Position numbers and translations under genes: made by a program. A model generated the notes under the pieces. It saw only the letters and a list, made by a program, of their open reading frames with translations. It was not told where the DNA came from and made no database searches. This document shows positions 44,439-52,410 of a DNA stretch of 64,000 nt, one piece after another. Location: NCBI RefSeq assembly GCF_009695745.1, contig NZ_VUNH01000010.1, forward strand, positions 62,001 through 126,000, in the 5' to 3' direction. Position 1 is the first letter of the stretch. Each line of letters starts with the position of its first letter. Source of the stretch: Pyramidobacter porci (GTDB lineage Bacteria > Synergistota > Synergistia > Synergistales > Dethiosulfovibrionaceae).

Positions 44439-45068
44439 CTAGCTCAGAGCTTTTTCCATCAGCTCGGTCAGATCGGACATGGCGGCGTCGATGACGCTCA
44501 GGGCGGCGTTCATGGCGGCGCGCTTTTCGGCGGCGTAAGCCTCGTCCTTGATGCCGAGCAGGTTGATGCGCACGTTGTAAGCGGCGCAGGTGCCGGCGGC
44601 GCGGGCGAACTGGCCGGCGGTGCCGGCGTCGCTTACGGCGTTGACGTTGCCCTCCCGCACAGCCACGAGCGCCAGCTTGGCCACCTCGGCGCAGAGGTTC
44701 AGCGTGCGCAGCGGCACTTCTACGGTGCTCTTGGCGGCCTCCTGCATAGCGGCCCTGCGGGCGGCTTTCTGTTCGTCGGTGTCCTTGGGCAGTTTCATGG
44801 CGGCCATGAAGTCGTTGAAGGCCGCGGTGTCCTCGTCGATCAGCTTCAGCAGCGTTTCGGCGTATTTCTTGCCCTTGGCGCAGAGCGCGTCCATGTCGGC
44901 CTGGACGGCGGCGTACTTTTCGCGGCCGCGGGTGAGCTCGCCGACCATGGAGACGAGGCCGGCCGCCAGCGCGCCGCCGAGCGCGGCGATGCTGCCGCCG
45001 CCGGGCGCGGGCGAGTTGGAAGCCAGTTCCGTGACGAAAGCGGGAAGAGTCATCTCATGAAGGATCAT
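44439..45068 (-). CDS. fchA: Formimidoyltetrahydrofolate cyclodeaminase
   Basis: A 209-residue cyclodeaminase (FTCD_C family) that turns 5-formimino-THF into 5,10-methenyl-THF and ammonia. It is all-helical, with SNSPAPGGGSIAALGGALAA near the N-terminus (folate loop) and DAGTAGQFARAA further on. It starts 14 bp after the transferase stop with GGGAGG upstream. The two activities that animals fuse in one chain are separate genes here. Confidence 0.93.
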   Translation of the reverse strand: MILHEMTLPAFVTELASNSPAPGGGSIAALGGALAAGLVSMVGELTRGREKYAAVQADMDALCAKGKKYAETLLKLIDEDTAAFNDFMAAMKLPKDTDEQKAARRAAMQEAAKSTVEVPLRTLNLCAEVAKLALVAVREGNVNAVSDAGTAGQFARAAGTCAAYNVRINLLGIKDEAYAAEKRAAMNAALSVIDAAMSDLTELMEKALS

Positions 45069-45082
45069 CGCGGGAGCCTCCC

Positions 45083-45997
45083 TTAGTCCTGCTGCATCAG
45101 GTCGAGCAGCTTCAGCTCGAGCACCTGCTCGTTGTGGAAGTTGTCGACCTGCAGGTAGTAGGCGGCGCTGTCGAGCATGGCGCCGGCGGGGATCATGCCG
45201 TAGACTTCGGTGCCGTTGACGGTGACGCCCCAGCGGGCCGCTTCCATGCGGATGAACTCGAGCACGCGGTACATGGCCGTCTTTTCGTAATCGACGAGAT
45301 TCATGGAGACCTGAACGAGGCCTTTCTCGGGCAGGTCGACGCCCATGCCCTTGACGCAGGAGAAACCGCCGTTGCTGGCGCGGACGCGCTTGCCGATGAT
45401 CTTGGCGATTTCCACGTTGGTGGTGTTGAGGTTGACGTTGAAGGCGACCAGGAACTTGCGCGCGCCAATGGCGGTGCCGCCCGCGGTGGGATGCAGCTCG
45501 TTGGGGCCGACGTCGGCGGCGCGGCTCGGATCGGTCTTGACGAGCTCTTTCAGAGCTTCGTACTGGCCCTTGCGCACCTGCTCGAGGCGCGTGCGGTCGG
45601 GACGCACAGACGAATCTTCGTAATAGAACACGGGCACTTTCAGCTCGTCGTAGAAGCGCTGCGCGAACTGGTGCGACAGCTCGACGCACTCCTCCATGGT
45701 GATGCCTTTGACGGGCGTGAAGGGGATCACGTCGACGGCGCCCATGCGCGGATGCGCGCCCTTGTGGGTGTTCAGGTCGATGGTGGCGACGGCGACCTTG
45801 CCGGCCTCGATCAGGGCGTCGCAGATGGCGTTCGGCTCGCCGCAGAGCGAGACAACCAGACGGTTGTGGTCTTCGTCGGCGCGGGAGTCGAACAGGTAGC
45901 AGCCCTTGCGGTTCTTGAACGGAGCGACGATCGCTTCGATGACGTCCTGACGCCGCCCTTCGCTGAAATTGGGTACGCATTCGATCAGTACAGACAT
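45083..45997 (-). CDS. ftcD: Glutamate formimidoyltransferase
   Basis: A 304-residue enzyme that moves the formimino group from N-formimino-glutamate (from histidine) to tetrahydrofolate. It opens with IECVPNFSEGRRQDVI, and has NRLVVSL, IDLNTHKGAHPRMGAVDVIPF (catalytic His region) and NELHPTAGGTAIGARKFLVAFNVNL. ATG 45997 follows AAGGAGG. With the cyclodeaminase it gives one-carbon units and glutamate. Other hut genes are not in the window. Confidence 0.94.
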   Translation of the reverse strand: MSVLIECVPNFSEGRRQDVIEAIVAPFKNRKGCYLFDSRADEDHNRLVVSLCGEPNAICDALIEAGKVAVATIDLNTHKGAHPRMGAVDVIPFTPVKGITMEECVELSHQFAQRFYDELKVPVFYYEDSSVRPDRTRLEQVRKGQYEALKELVKTDPSRAADVGPNELHPTAGGTAIGARKFLVAFNVNLNTTNVEIAKIIGKRVRASNGGFSCVKGMGVDLPEKGLVQVSMNLVDYEKTAMYRVLEFIRMEAARWGVTVNGTEVYGMIPAGAMLDSAAYYLQVDNFHNEQVLELKLLDLMQQD

Positions 45998-46067
45998 GTG
46001 TGACAAAACCTCCTTGATTTTCACAAAAATGCCTCCCGCCGTCGCGGGACGGCTGATTCAACCGATA

Positions 46068-47339
46068 TTACGCCTCCGGCTCGGCCGCGGCCGCCGTCAT
46101 CGCGGCGACTTCCTCGCGCAGCGGGCGCTCCACGTCGCGCTCCACGTCCAGCCCAAGCAGACGGCCGTCTTCCATGGTTTTGCGCCCGCCCACGTATACG
46201 TCGCGCACCGCGCCGTTTTTGACGACCTGCAGGTCGGCCCAGCCGCCCATGCCGAGCGCGCCGATATATCCGGCGCCGAAGTCGAAGCGCTGGCGGCCGA
46301 ATCCCTCGATCGTCTTCGGGTCGATCACGCCGCGGTAACGCGCCTTGAGGAACTCGCGCTCGCCCTGCACGTTCAGATCGTCGTTGCTGGCCTCGCCGTC
46401 GGTGCCGCACCACAGCGGGATCCCCGAGGCCAGCAGCGCGGGCACGTCGGGAAAGCCCGTTTTCACGCGTGCGTTCATGCGCGCGTTGAGCGCAACCTTC
46501 ATGCCGTTGCGGGCGATGAGGCGGCGTTCCTCGTCGTCGAGCCAGCAGCAGTCCGACACGATCACGTGTGACAGCGACGGCACGCGCCCCTCGTCCAGCA
46601 GGCGCTGCAAAAACGCCATCGGCCGGCAGCCGTGCCGTTTCAGCGACAGCTCCACGTCGCCCCGATCCTCCGAGAGATGGAACTGCACGGGACGGCGCAG
46701 CTCCCAGCCCAGCGCGATGCCGCGCGCGATCGCGGTTTCAGTGGAAGCGTGCATGCTGTGCAACGCCGGGCAGATCATCAGCGCCTCGTCTTCGAGCGCC
46801 GTCAGCTCGCGCAGATACTGCTCCGCAACTTCCGGCGTCTCGTAATAGGAGCGCTGCGAGGCCTTTTTGCCCGCGAAGGCGTCTTCGTTGACGACGTCGT
46901 AATTCATGCGGCCGAAGATCAGCCGGATTCCCACCGAGCGTGCCGCCGCCAGCACTTCACGGTCCAGTTCGTTGCCGCGATTGCCGTGCAGATAATAGCT
47001 CGCCATCACGCTCGTCGTGCCGAAAGCCATCATGCGCGCGAAGGCACGCTCGCAGGCCAGACGTACCCGCCGCGGCGTCATCGCCGTGGAATAACGGTAG
47101 ATCGTGCGGCGGCACCACGTGCCCAGATCCCATTCTTTATCGACGATATCCGCGTAGATCGACTGCTCGGGATGGGAATGGGCGTTGAAAAGCCCCGCCC
47201 GGATCACGGCGGCGTCCGACGAGCATTCGTCCGCGCCGCCGAGCGGCGTCAGTTCGGTCACGAGACCGCGCTCGTCCCACCCGATCCGTCCGTAAAAGAC
47301 CGACGCGCCGCCGTCGATCCAGCCCGTGAGCTGCGCCAT
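46068..47339 (-). CDS. Amidohydrolase-superfamily deaminase/hydrolase (ATZ/TRZ-like)
   Basis: A 423-residue metal-dependent hydrolase of the amidohydrolase superfamily, chlorohydrolase/SAH-deaminase branch. Metal residues are in FNAHSHPEQ, the helix MAFGTTSVMASYY follows, and FHLSEDRGD, SHVIVSD and CGTDGEASNDD supply the later His and Asp positions. It is not an imidazolonepropionase by these motifs. It lies 70 bp upstream of ftcD on the same strand, so a role near histidine or formimino compounds is possible. ATG 47339 is ten bases after GGAGG; GTG 47348 is an alternative. Confidence 0.8.
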   Translation of the reverse strand: MAQLTGWIDGGASVFYGRIGWDERGLVTELTPLGGADECSSDAAVIRAGLFNAHSHPEQSIYADIVDKEWDLGTWCRRTIYRYSTAMTPRRVRLACERAFARMMAFGTTSVMASYYLHGNRGNELDREVLAAARSVGIRLIFGRMNYDVVNEDAFAGKKASQRSYYETPEVAEQYLRELTALEDEALMICPALHSMHASTETAIARGIALGWELRRPVQFHLSEDRGDVELSLKRHGCRPMAFLQRLLDEGRVPSLSHVIVSDCCWLDDEERRLIARNGMKVALNARMNARVKTGFPDVPALLASGIPLWCGTDGEASNDDLNVQGEREFLKARYRGVIDPKTIEGFGRQRFDFGAGYIGALGMGGWADLQVVKNGAVRDVYVGGRKTMEDGRLLGLDVERDVERPLREEVAAMTAAAAEPEA

Positions 47340-47570
47340 GGTCATCACTCCTCCGAAAAAGTCTTTTTACGAAGATCCGCTTCCCCGCGGCCGCCTTGAA
47401 TTTTTTCGGACGGGCGCGCCGCCGACACGTTCCTGTTGTCATTTAAACATTTTATTACCAACTATGCAAGTCTTCGGCCCTGCGCGGCTCTCCGCAACGA
47501 ACGGCTTTTCCCTCGCCGGCGGCGCGGCGCGTTATCGCCTTTCAAATGATTTTATGCCGCGAATTTTTCA

Positions 47571-47599
47571 TTGTATTGAATCTAACAATATGATAAAAT
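47571..47599 (+). promoter_or_regulatory. Promoter of gltS
   Basis: TTGTAT (47571-47576), a 17-bp spacer ending in TGA and TAAAAT (47594-47599). The surrounding 337-bp gap between divergent amidohydrolase and gltS genes is AT-rich at 47560-47610 and holds no gene. Confidence 0.7.
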
Positions 47600-47676
47600 T
47601 TTTTCGATTTTAAGGTTTCGATTCATTCGGACCGTGCGGCCCGAAAATCACCTTTTCATCCAAGGAGTGATCGTCA

Positions 47677-48936
47677 ATGTCATGGAGTTTTGCGGAGAAC
47701 GTTCTGTCCATCCAGTTCGACGCGCTGTGGACCACCGCCGTCGCCCTGCTGCTGCTCATCGTCGGCTACGGGCTGCGCCGCCGCCTGCGCTTTTTCGAGA
47801 CGTTCTGCATCCCCGCGCCGGTCGTCGGCGGCCTGCTCATGGCCATCCTCGCCCTTGTCCTGCATCATAACGGCGGCGCCAGCGTGAAGTTCACCACCTC
47901 GCTGCAGTCGCCTATGATGCTCGCCTTCTTCACCACCGTCGGTATCGGCGGCAGTCTGGCCCTGCTGCGGCGCGGCGGCAAGGCGCTGATCGTCTATCTG
48001 GTCTTCTGCTGGATCCTCGCCGTCGTCCAGAACGGCGCGGGCGCGGCGCTGGCAAAGCTCTTCGGTATCCATCCCGCCCTCGGCGTCATGGCCGGAGCCG
48101 TCTCGCTCGAAGGCGGGCACGGCGCGGCCGCTTCCTTCGGACCGCTGACCGAGAATCTCGGCGTCACCGGCGCAGCCGCCGTCGCCATCGCTTCCGCCAC
48201 CTACGGTCTGATCGCCGGCGGCCTGCTCGGCGGCCCGATCTGCAAATGGCTGATCGACAAAAACCGCGTCGACATCCAGGCCAGCGACGACGCCATCTAT
48301 CAGAAGAGCGCCGCCGAAGTCATGCACGAAGGCGGCAGCAGCGAGGTCACTGCCGACGGCTTCATGAAATCGCTGTGCCTCGTGCTCGTCATCATGGCGC
48401 TCGGCTCGCTGCTCTCCGGTTATATCGCCCGCTTCACCAAGGGAACGAACTTCAGCCTGCCCGGCTACGTCACCGCCATGTTCGTGGCCGTGATCTTCCG
48501 CAATCTCAACGATCATCTCCATCTGGTCAAGATCAACACCAAATGCGTCGACCTGATCAGCGACGTCGCCCTCGGCGTGTTCCTGACCATGGCGATGATG
48601 AGTCTGCGCATTTGGGATCTGTACGATCTGGCGCTGCCTCTGATGGGCATCCTGCTGTTCCAGACGCTGCTGATCGCCGCGCTCGGCGTCTTTGTGCTGT
48701 TCCCGCTGCTGGGCAGGGATTACGACGCCGCCGTCATGTGCGCCGGATTCCTCGGCCACGGTCTGGGCGCCACGCCCAACGCCGTCGCCAACATGGGGGC
48801 CGTCTGCGAACGCTACGGCGTGATGTCGCACAAGGCGTTCCTTATCGTGCCGCTCTGCGGCGCGGTACTGATCGATCTGGTCGGCCTGCCCAATATCGTC
48901 TGGTTCATCAACTGGTGCACGGCCGCGCCCAAGTAA
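47677..48936 (+). CDS. gltS: Sodium/glutamate symporter GltS
   Basis: A 419-residue Na+-coupled glutamate importer of the ESS family. Two halves of about five helices contain the re-entrant loops LEGGHGAAASFGP and GFLGHGLGATPNAVANM, which are signature elements. It fits amino-acid fermentation and the neighbouring production of glutamate from formiminoglutamate. AAGGAG precedes ATG 47677. A terminator follows at 48951. Confidence 0.95.
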   Translation: MSWSFAENVLSIQFDALWTTAVALLLLIVGYGLRRRLRFFETFCIPAPVVGGLLMAILALVLHHNGGASVKFTTSLQSPMMLAFFTTVGIGGSLALLRRGGKALIVYLVFCWILAVVQNGAGAALAKLFGIHPALGVMAGAVSLEGGHGAAASFGPLTENLGVTGAAAVAIASATYGLIAGGLLGGPICKWLIDKNRVDIQASDDAIYQKSAAEVMHEGGSSEVTADGFMKSLCLVLVIMALGSLLSGYIARFTKGTNFSLPGYVTAMFVAVIFRNLNDHLHLVKINTKCVDLISDVALGVFLTMAMMSLRIWDLYDLALPLMGILLFQTLLIAALGVFVLFPLLGRDYDAAVMCAGFLGHGLGATPNAVANMGAVCERYGVMSHKAFLIVPLCGAVLIDLVGLPNIVWFINWCTAAPK

Positions 48937-48950
48937 GCCGCAAGAACAAA

Positions 48951-48988
48951 AAAATCAGCCCTGCCGTCCGGCAAAGCTGATTTTGTAT
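48951..48988 (+). terminator. Terminator of gltS
   Basis: AAAATCAGC (48951-48959) with GCTGATTTT (48976-48984) plus an inner TGCCG/CGGCA stem, 15 bp after the stop. Confidence 0.8.
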
Positions 48989-48992
48989 AAAA

Positions 48993-49042
48993 GACGCCCG
49001 AAGCGAACGGTTCGAACTCGTTCGTCTCGGGCGCCTGTTTTT
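48993..49042. terminator. Second hairpin downstream of gltS
   Basis: GACGCCCGA-AGCGAACG (48993-49009) pairs with CGTTCGTCTCGGGCGCC (49019-49035), then TGTTTTTT. It could end transcription from either side, including from the small frame at 49095-49250. Confidence 0.7.
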
Positions 49043-49094
49043 TGCATCTCTTTTCATGGCGGCGCCCCGTAGGACGCCGCTCTTGTTTTCACGG

Positions 49095-49250
49095 TTATTC
49101 GTTGTTCAGCAGCATGGTGGAGGTGCGCTCGGTCACTTCCGCCTTGAGCGAAGTCACGGGCGCGTCGTCAAAAACCGCGCCGGCGCGCGACCGGGCCGCA
49201 AAAAGCGTGCGGCACGCGATTTCATGCAGTCTTCGACGCGTCTTCGGCAT
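49095..49250 (-). CDS. Possible gene fragment or small protein, unrecognised
   Basis: A 51-residue frame (MPKTRRRLHEI to STMLLNNE) on the minus strand between gltS and the M15 peptidase gene. The acidic C-terminal stretch FDDAPVTSLKAEVTERTST reads like real protein, and a terminator-like hairpin lies after its stop. There is no convincing ribosome binding site and I recognise no family. It may be the 3' remnant of a decayed gene or chance. The remainder of 48937-49339 is empty. Confidence 0.25.
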   Translation of the reverse strand: MPKTRRRLHEIACRTLFAARSRAGAVFDDAPVTSLKAEVTERTSTMLLNNE

Positions 49251-49339
49251 TCTGAAAAGGGTGAAGAACCTGTGCTCTTTTTAACGAAAACGAGTATGAA
49301 TATCCCCAGTTGTTTTTTGCGGAAGTTTCTTCGTTTTGC

Positions 49340-49789
49340 CTACAGCGACAAATGCACGTAATTCCGCCGCGGATCCGGCAGCACGTACCGAAAGCCCAGC
49401 CGCCGCGCCAGCGCGCAGAAACGCGCCTGTTCCCGCGCCGCGACCGCCACGTCGGCCGCCTGCCCGGTCAGGTGGCGGCTGCGCGGCACGCCGCCGACGC
49501 GGGCGTTGTGCCGCCCGCAGCGCCGTCCGCTGGTAAAGGTCAGACGCTCTTTCCAGCGCGCTTGAAGTTCCGCCAGCTTCGCGAGCAAAACGGCGTCCAT
49601 GCCGGCCGCGCCGCAGCAGCGGCAGCGCAGCGCTTCCAGCTGCCGAACGTCGAGCCCGGCCGTTTTACGCTGAACGCGCAACGCTTCCAAGACCGTTCTC
49701 ACGCCGCGTTTCGCCGCGCCGCCAGGTTCGCCGGACGACCAAGAGACCGCCAACGCCGCCAGAACGGTCAGCAGTTTCCACAACTCCAT
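49340..49789 (-). CDS. Peptidase M15-family peptidoglycan hydrolase
   Basis: A 149-residue protein with an N-terminal signal or membrane segment and an M15A (DD-/LD-peptidase) domain that cleaves peptidoglycan cross-links or stems. Metal ligands are visible in SRHLTGQAADV (His and Asp) and the terminal YVHLSL (His). TSGRRCGRHNARVGG precedes them as in phage-endolysin-like relatives. A CRCCG cluster mid-protein is unusual. GGAGGTGATACG stands ahead of ATG 49789. It is monocistronic. Confidence 0.85.
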   Translation of the reverse strand: MELWKLLTVLAALAVSWSSGEPGGAAKRGVRTVLEALRVQRKTAGLDVRQLEALRCRCCGAAGMDAVLLAKLAELQARWKERLTFTSGRRCGRHNARVGGVPRSRHLTGQAADVAVAAREQARFCALARRLGFRYVLPDPRRNYVHLSL

Positions 49790-49906
49790 CGTATCACCTC
49801 CCTTCGCCTGAAGTCCTCGCCGGAAGACAATACACAGAGTGTTTTTACATCTCTATAATTACAACTAGAATATAACAATGCGACGCATCTTCAGGCGAAG
49901 CGTAGC

Positions 49907-49941
49907 AAAAAGTCCGATGCCTTAAGGCATCGGACTTTTTT
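49907..49941. terminator. Perfect 34-bp palindromic terminator
   Basis: AAAAAGTCCGATGCC and its exact inverse meet at TTAA (49907-49940), with U-runs both ways. It closes the leftward zinc-ribbon gene pair. It also insulates the M15 gene. Confidence 0.88.
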
Positions 49942-49946
49942 CATTC

Positions 49947-49970
49947 GCGTGGTCCCGCGCGGGACCACGC
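49947..49970. repeat. 24-bp perfect palindrome
   Basis: GCGTGGTCCCGC followed directly by its inverse GCGGGACCACGC. It lies between the terminator and the zinc-ribbon gene stop. It has no T run, so it may be a protein site or an extra 3' hairpin. Confidence 0.7.
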
Positions 49971-50005
49971 CGTCTGTTTTCAGCGGAGCTTCGCGCGGGG
50001 ACCGC

Positions 50006-50368
50006 TTATCGGCCGAAGAGCGCCGCGATCTGCTTGACGGTGTCGTCGAAAACGACGCTGAAAGGCTCGCCGGCGAAGAGGCGCTGGAAGGGGACGCGGC
50101 TTGCGGGGAAGAACCAGCCCACCGCGGCCGCGGCAACGACGACGACAGCCAGCCAGAACCAGAAGCGGCTCTTCCGCGACGCTTTGTCCTTTTTCGGCGC
50201 CACGACCGCGGCGGCTTCGCCAACGCGCACGCGCTTGGGGTCGGTCTGCAGAGGCGTCTTCACGACGGGCTTGGGCTGTTCGACGGGACGGGTCGCGCCG
50301 CAGTAAGGGCAGAAGTGCTGCTCGTCGTTTTCGAACTTCTTTCCGCAGGATGTGCAGTAAATTGCCAT
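50006..50368 (-). CDS. Zinc-ribbon membrane protein
   Basis: A 120-residue protein with an N-terminal zinc ribbon (CTSCGKKF ... CPYCG, first 25 residues), a Lys/Pro-rich linker, one transmembrane helix around residue 75 and a short outer tail. Such proteins are common but of unknown function. ATG 50368 (MAIYC) is preferred, being seven bases from AAAGGAGA. It follows the DUF4428 gene by 40 bp on the same strand, so the two zinc-finger proteins probably form an operon. Confidence 0.8.
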   Translation of the reverse strand: MAIYCTSCGKKFENDEQHFCPYCGATRPVEQPKPVVKTPLQTDPKRVRVGEAAAVVAPKKDKASRKSRFWFWLAVVVVAAAAVGWFFPASRVPFQRLFAGEPFSVVFDDTVKQIAALFGR

Positions 50369-50408
50369 TCTCATCTCTCCTTTGAAGTGATGCCGGCCAA
50401 ACTGGCTT

Positions 50409-51170
50409 TCAGTTTTTATGATCCGCCCGCGACGCGTCCAGCAAGGACTGGATCAGCGCGTGCATTTCGCAACAGCGGTCGCACTCGTCCAGCTCCTGCC
50501 GAGTGCGGCAATCGAGCTCGACGGGCGCGTTGAGGCCGAGGTCGGCAAGAAGCCCGGCGGGAGGCAGCTCGATGTGCGCTTTTACCTCGTGATACGCGTC
50601 GAGATGGGGCTGACGGCGCGCAATGCCTTCGGCGTGCAGCGGCAGCGAAGGACCGTTGAGACGGAAGCGGATCCGCTTCGCCCACGGATGGCTGGTCGTG
50701 ATGACCTCCCAGAAGTCGAAATAATGAAGAAAGCGCGGCGGCTCGTAACTCTGCTTCTTGCCGTCGATCATGCGCTTCTCCTCGTGACTGATGTGCTCAA
50801 CCTCCAGCTCAACGCGCTCGACCTGCGCCAGAGAGACGAGGTCGGGATTGACGGCCAGCAGGTCGTCATCGGCGTCTTCGAGCACGACAAAACGTCCCCC
50901 CGCTTCGTCGATCATCAGCCGCCCGCCGTCACCGACTCCGCGCGAGCTCGAGAAGCCGCGCAGTTCCTCGAGGTTGCGTTCGCGGTCCCGAAGCTGTTCG
51001 TCGATCTGCGCCACCGTGCTCTCGCGGCGCTCATCGAACCACGGCGAAAGCTTCTGGGCGCACTTCTTGCACAGATTGCCGTCCGCCAGCTTGCGGTTGC
51101 CGAGCAGGCCGATATCGCCGCCGCAGATGGAACAGATCTTTTTCTCGAAAAGTTTGCCGAAGAGCCCCAT
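50409..51170 (-). CDS. DUF4428-type zinc-finger protein
   Basis: A 253-residue cytoplasmic protein. The N-terminus MGLFGKLFEKKICSICGG with CKKCAQKL is a CxxC...CxxC zinc finger as in DUF4428. The rest has an acidic, beta-rich region with RFVVLEDADDDL and a PH-like section (FHYFDFWEVITT-like strands). A second CDRCCEMH cluster stands near the end. The function is unknown. ATG 51170 follows GGGGAG; a TATAAT box lies on the minus strand at about 51241-51247. Confidence 0.8.
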   Translation of the reverse strand: MGLFGKLFEKKICSICGGDIGLLGNRKLADGNLCKKCAQKLSPWFDERRESTVAQIDEQLRDRERNLEELRGFSSSRGVGDGGRLMIDEAGGRFVVLEDADDDLLAVNPDLVSLAQVERVELEVEHISHEEKRMIDGKKQSYEPPRFLHYFDFWEVITTSHPWAKRIRFRLNGPSLPLHAEGIARRQPHLDAYHEVKAHIELPPAGLLADLGLNAPVELDCRTRQELDECDRCCEMHALIQSLLDASRADHKN

Positions 51171-51675
51171 GCCGATCTCCCCTTGTCTTCCAGTTTTGGA
51201 AGCCCCGCACATTCGCGCCGCGGACGATCTTTCATAGTCGCATTATACCCTATCCGCCGCCATTCCACATCGCCCGATCGGGTGAAATGCGAAAGATCGA
51301 ACGCAACGGCGAGAATCAGCCACAACTGGTAAATCAGTTTACGCGCCCATCGAGCAAAGGAGAATAGCCGATGTCCCCACTCAGTCTCGGTGACATGGAA
51401 TCTGCAGATCGCAAGAGAAAGACGAACGAGAAACATGGACCGCTTCTTTGCTCCGTTGAGCTGCGCCGATCCTGTCATGTGCGTCCGCGCAGGGCGTGCA
51501 GGAGAGTTTCCCACATGCGGGGCATGATGGCCCCGAAGAAGGAATGTCATAGGCTATTCCCAACCGTATGGGATCACAAGAGACTGAAAGTGAATTTTTC
51601 GATTTTTAATCTCTTGCTTGCGCGGAGCTTGGATCGCCTTTTTTCGATGACTGTTTTATTCAGGGGGCCTTGGGC
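51171..51675. other. Intergenic region with promoter but no confident gene
   Basis: The 505 bp between the YwlG-like gene and the DUF4428 gene. The near half carries the DUF4428 promoter (minus-strand TATAAT at about 51241). The far half is open on the minus strand (from 51550) and on the plus strand (51374-51715), but neither frame has a ribosome binding site, a known motif or matching codon usage. It may be a decayed gene. Confidence 0.5.
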
Positions 51676-52245
51676 TTACCGCTTAATATCGCCGCCGGAG
51701 AGCGCGTCGTCGTAAACGGCCCGCGCGCCGCCGACGAACTTGGGGCGCGTGCGCGCGCAGACCAGGTTGGCCGCGCCGATTTTCTTCACGGAGACGCGCA
51801 CGGGCACGGCCACGTCGCGCAGGTGCATGCCGATCAGCGTATCGCCGATGTCCATGCCCGCGGCGGCACGAAGGTGCTCGACGGCGACGGGGCGTTCGCA
51901 ATTTTCGTAGGCGGTCGTCGCGAACGCGCCGCCGGCGTGCAGCTGCGGCACGACGTTGCAGATTTCCGCGCCGGGGAGCAGCGCCGCCTTTTCCACGATC
52001 AGGGCGCGGTTGAGGTGTTCGCAGCACTGCGCCGCCAAAAAGAGCCCGCGTTCGCGCAGCGCCGGCATGATGCCGCTGTAAACGGCTTTGGCGATTTCCG
52101 CGTTCGACTCTTTGCCGATGCGGAAGCCGCCGATCTCGCTGGTGGAGCAGCCAACCACGAAAATATCGCCGGGTTCCGTGCGCGCGACAGCGAGCAGTTC
52201 GCCGACAGCCTGTGCCGATAGGACTTGGATTTCTTCGTAAGACAT
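51676..52245 (-). CDS. YwlG/UPF0340 (TIGR01440) family protein
   Basis: A 189-residue conserved protein of unknown function found mainly in Firmicutes and relatives. Signatures are VGCSTSEIGGFRIGK, AQCCEHLNRAL and GMDIGDTLIGMHLRDVAVPVR, which place it firmly in UPF0340. It has paired cysteines (QCCEH) that could be redox-active or bind metal. AGGTCCTGAAAG precedes ATG 52245. A parS-like site lies 70 bp upstream. Confidence 0.9.
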   Translation of the reverse strand: MSYEEIQVLSAQAVGELLAVARTEPGDIFVVGCSTSEIGGFRIGKESNAEIAKAVYSGIMPALRERGLFLAAQCCEHLNRALIVEKAALLPGAEICNVVPQLHAGGAFATTAYENCERPVAVEHLRAAAGMDIGDTLIGMHLRDVAVPVRVSVKKIGAANLVCARTRPKFVGGARAVYDDALSGGDIKR

Positions 52246-52315
52246 CTTTCAGGACCTCCCGTTTTTGGTTGGAACGTTCACTGTTTTTATTCTAACACTT
52301 CGCGTTCCGCCGCGA

Positions 52316-52331
52316 TGTTCCACGCGGAACA
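52316..52331. promoter_or_regulatory. parS-like site 3
   Basis: TGTTCCACGCGGAACA within a longer near-palindrome (CGCGATGT...ACATCGCG, 52311-52336). It is the same 14-mer as site 1. It lies between divergent genes. Confidence 0.55.
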
Positions 52332-52410
52332 TCGCGGCGGCAAAACCGACGCGGCGCCGCTGTGATACAATCAGCCTGTGCCTCCTTTTCGGAAAGGATG
52401 AAAGGAAACA

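Noticed and set aside
49946-49971. Counting the palindrome GCGTGGTCCCGC... as a fourth parS site
   Set aside because: It lacks the CACG centre and GTTCC arms of the other sites.
51171-51550. Minus-strand open frame reading FARWARKLIYQLWLI
   Set aside because: Open only by chance into another frame of the DUF4428 gene, and it spans that gene's promoter. It could be a remnant, but nothing supports a live gene.
51374-51715. Open plus-strand frame of 114 codons upstream of the YwlG-like gene's end
   Set aside because: No ribosome binding site, no family motif, and it runs into the antisense of a real gene.
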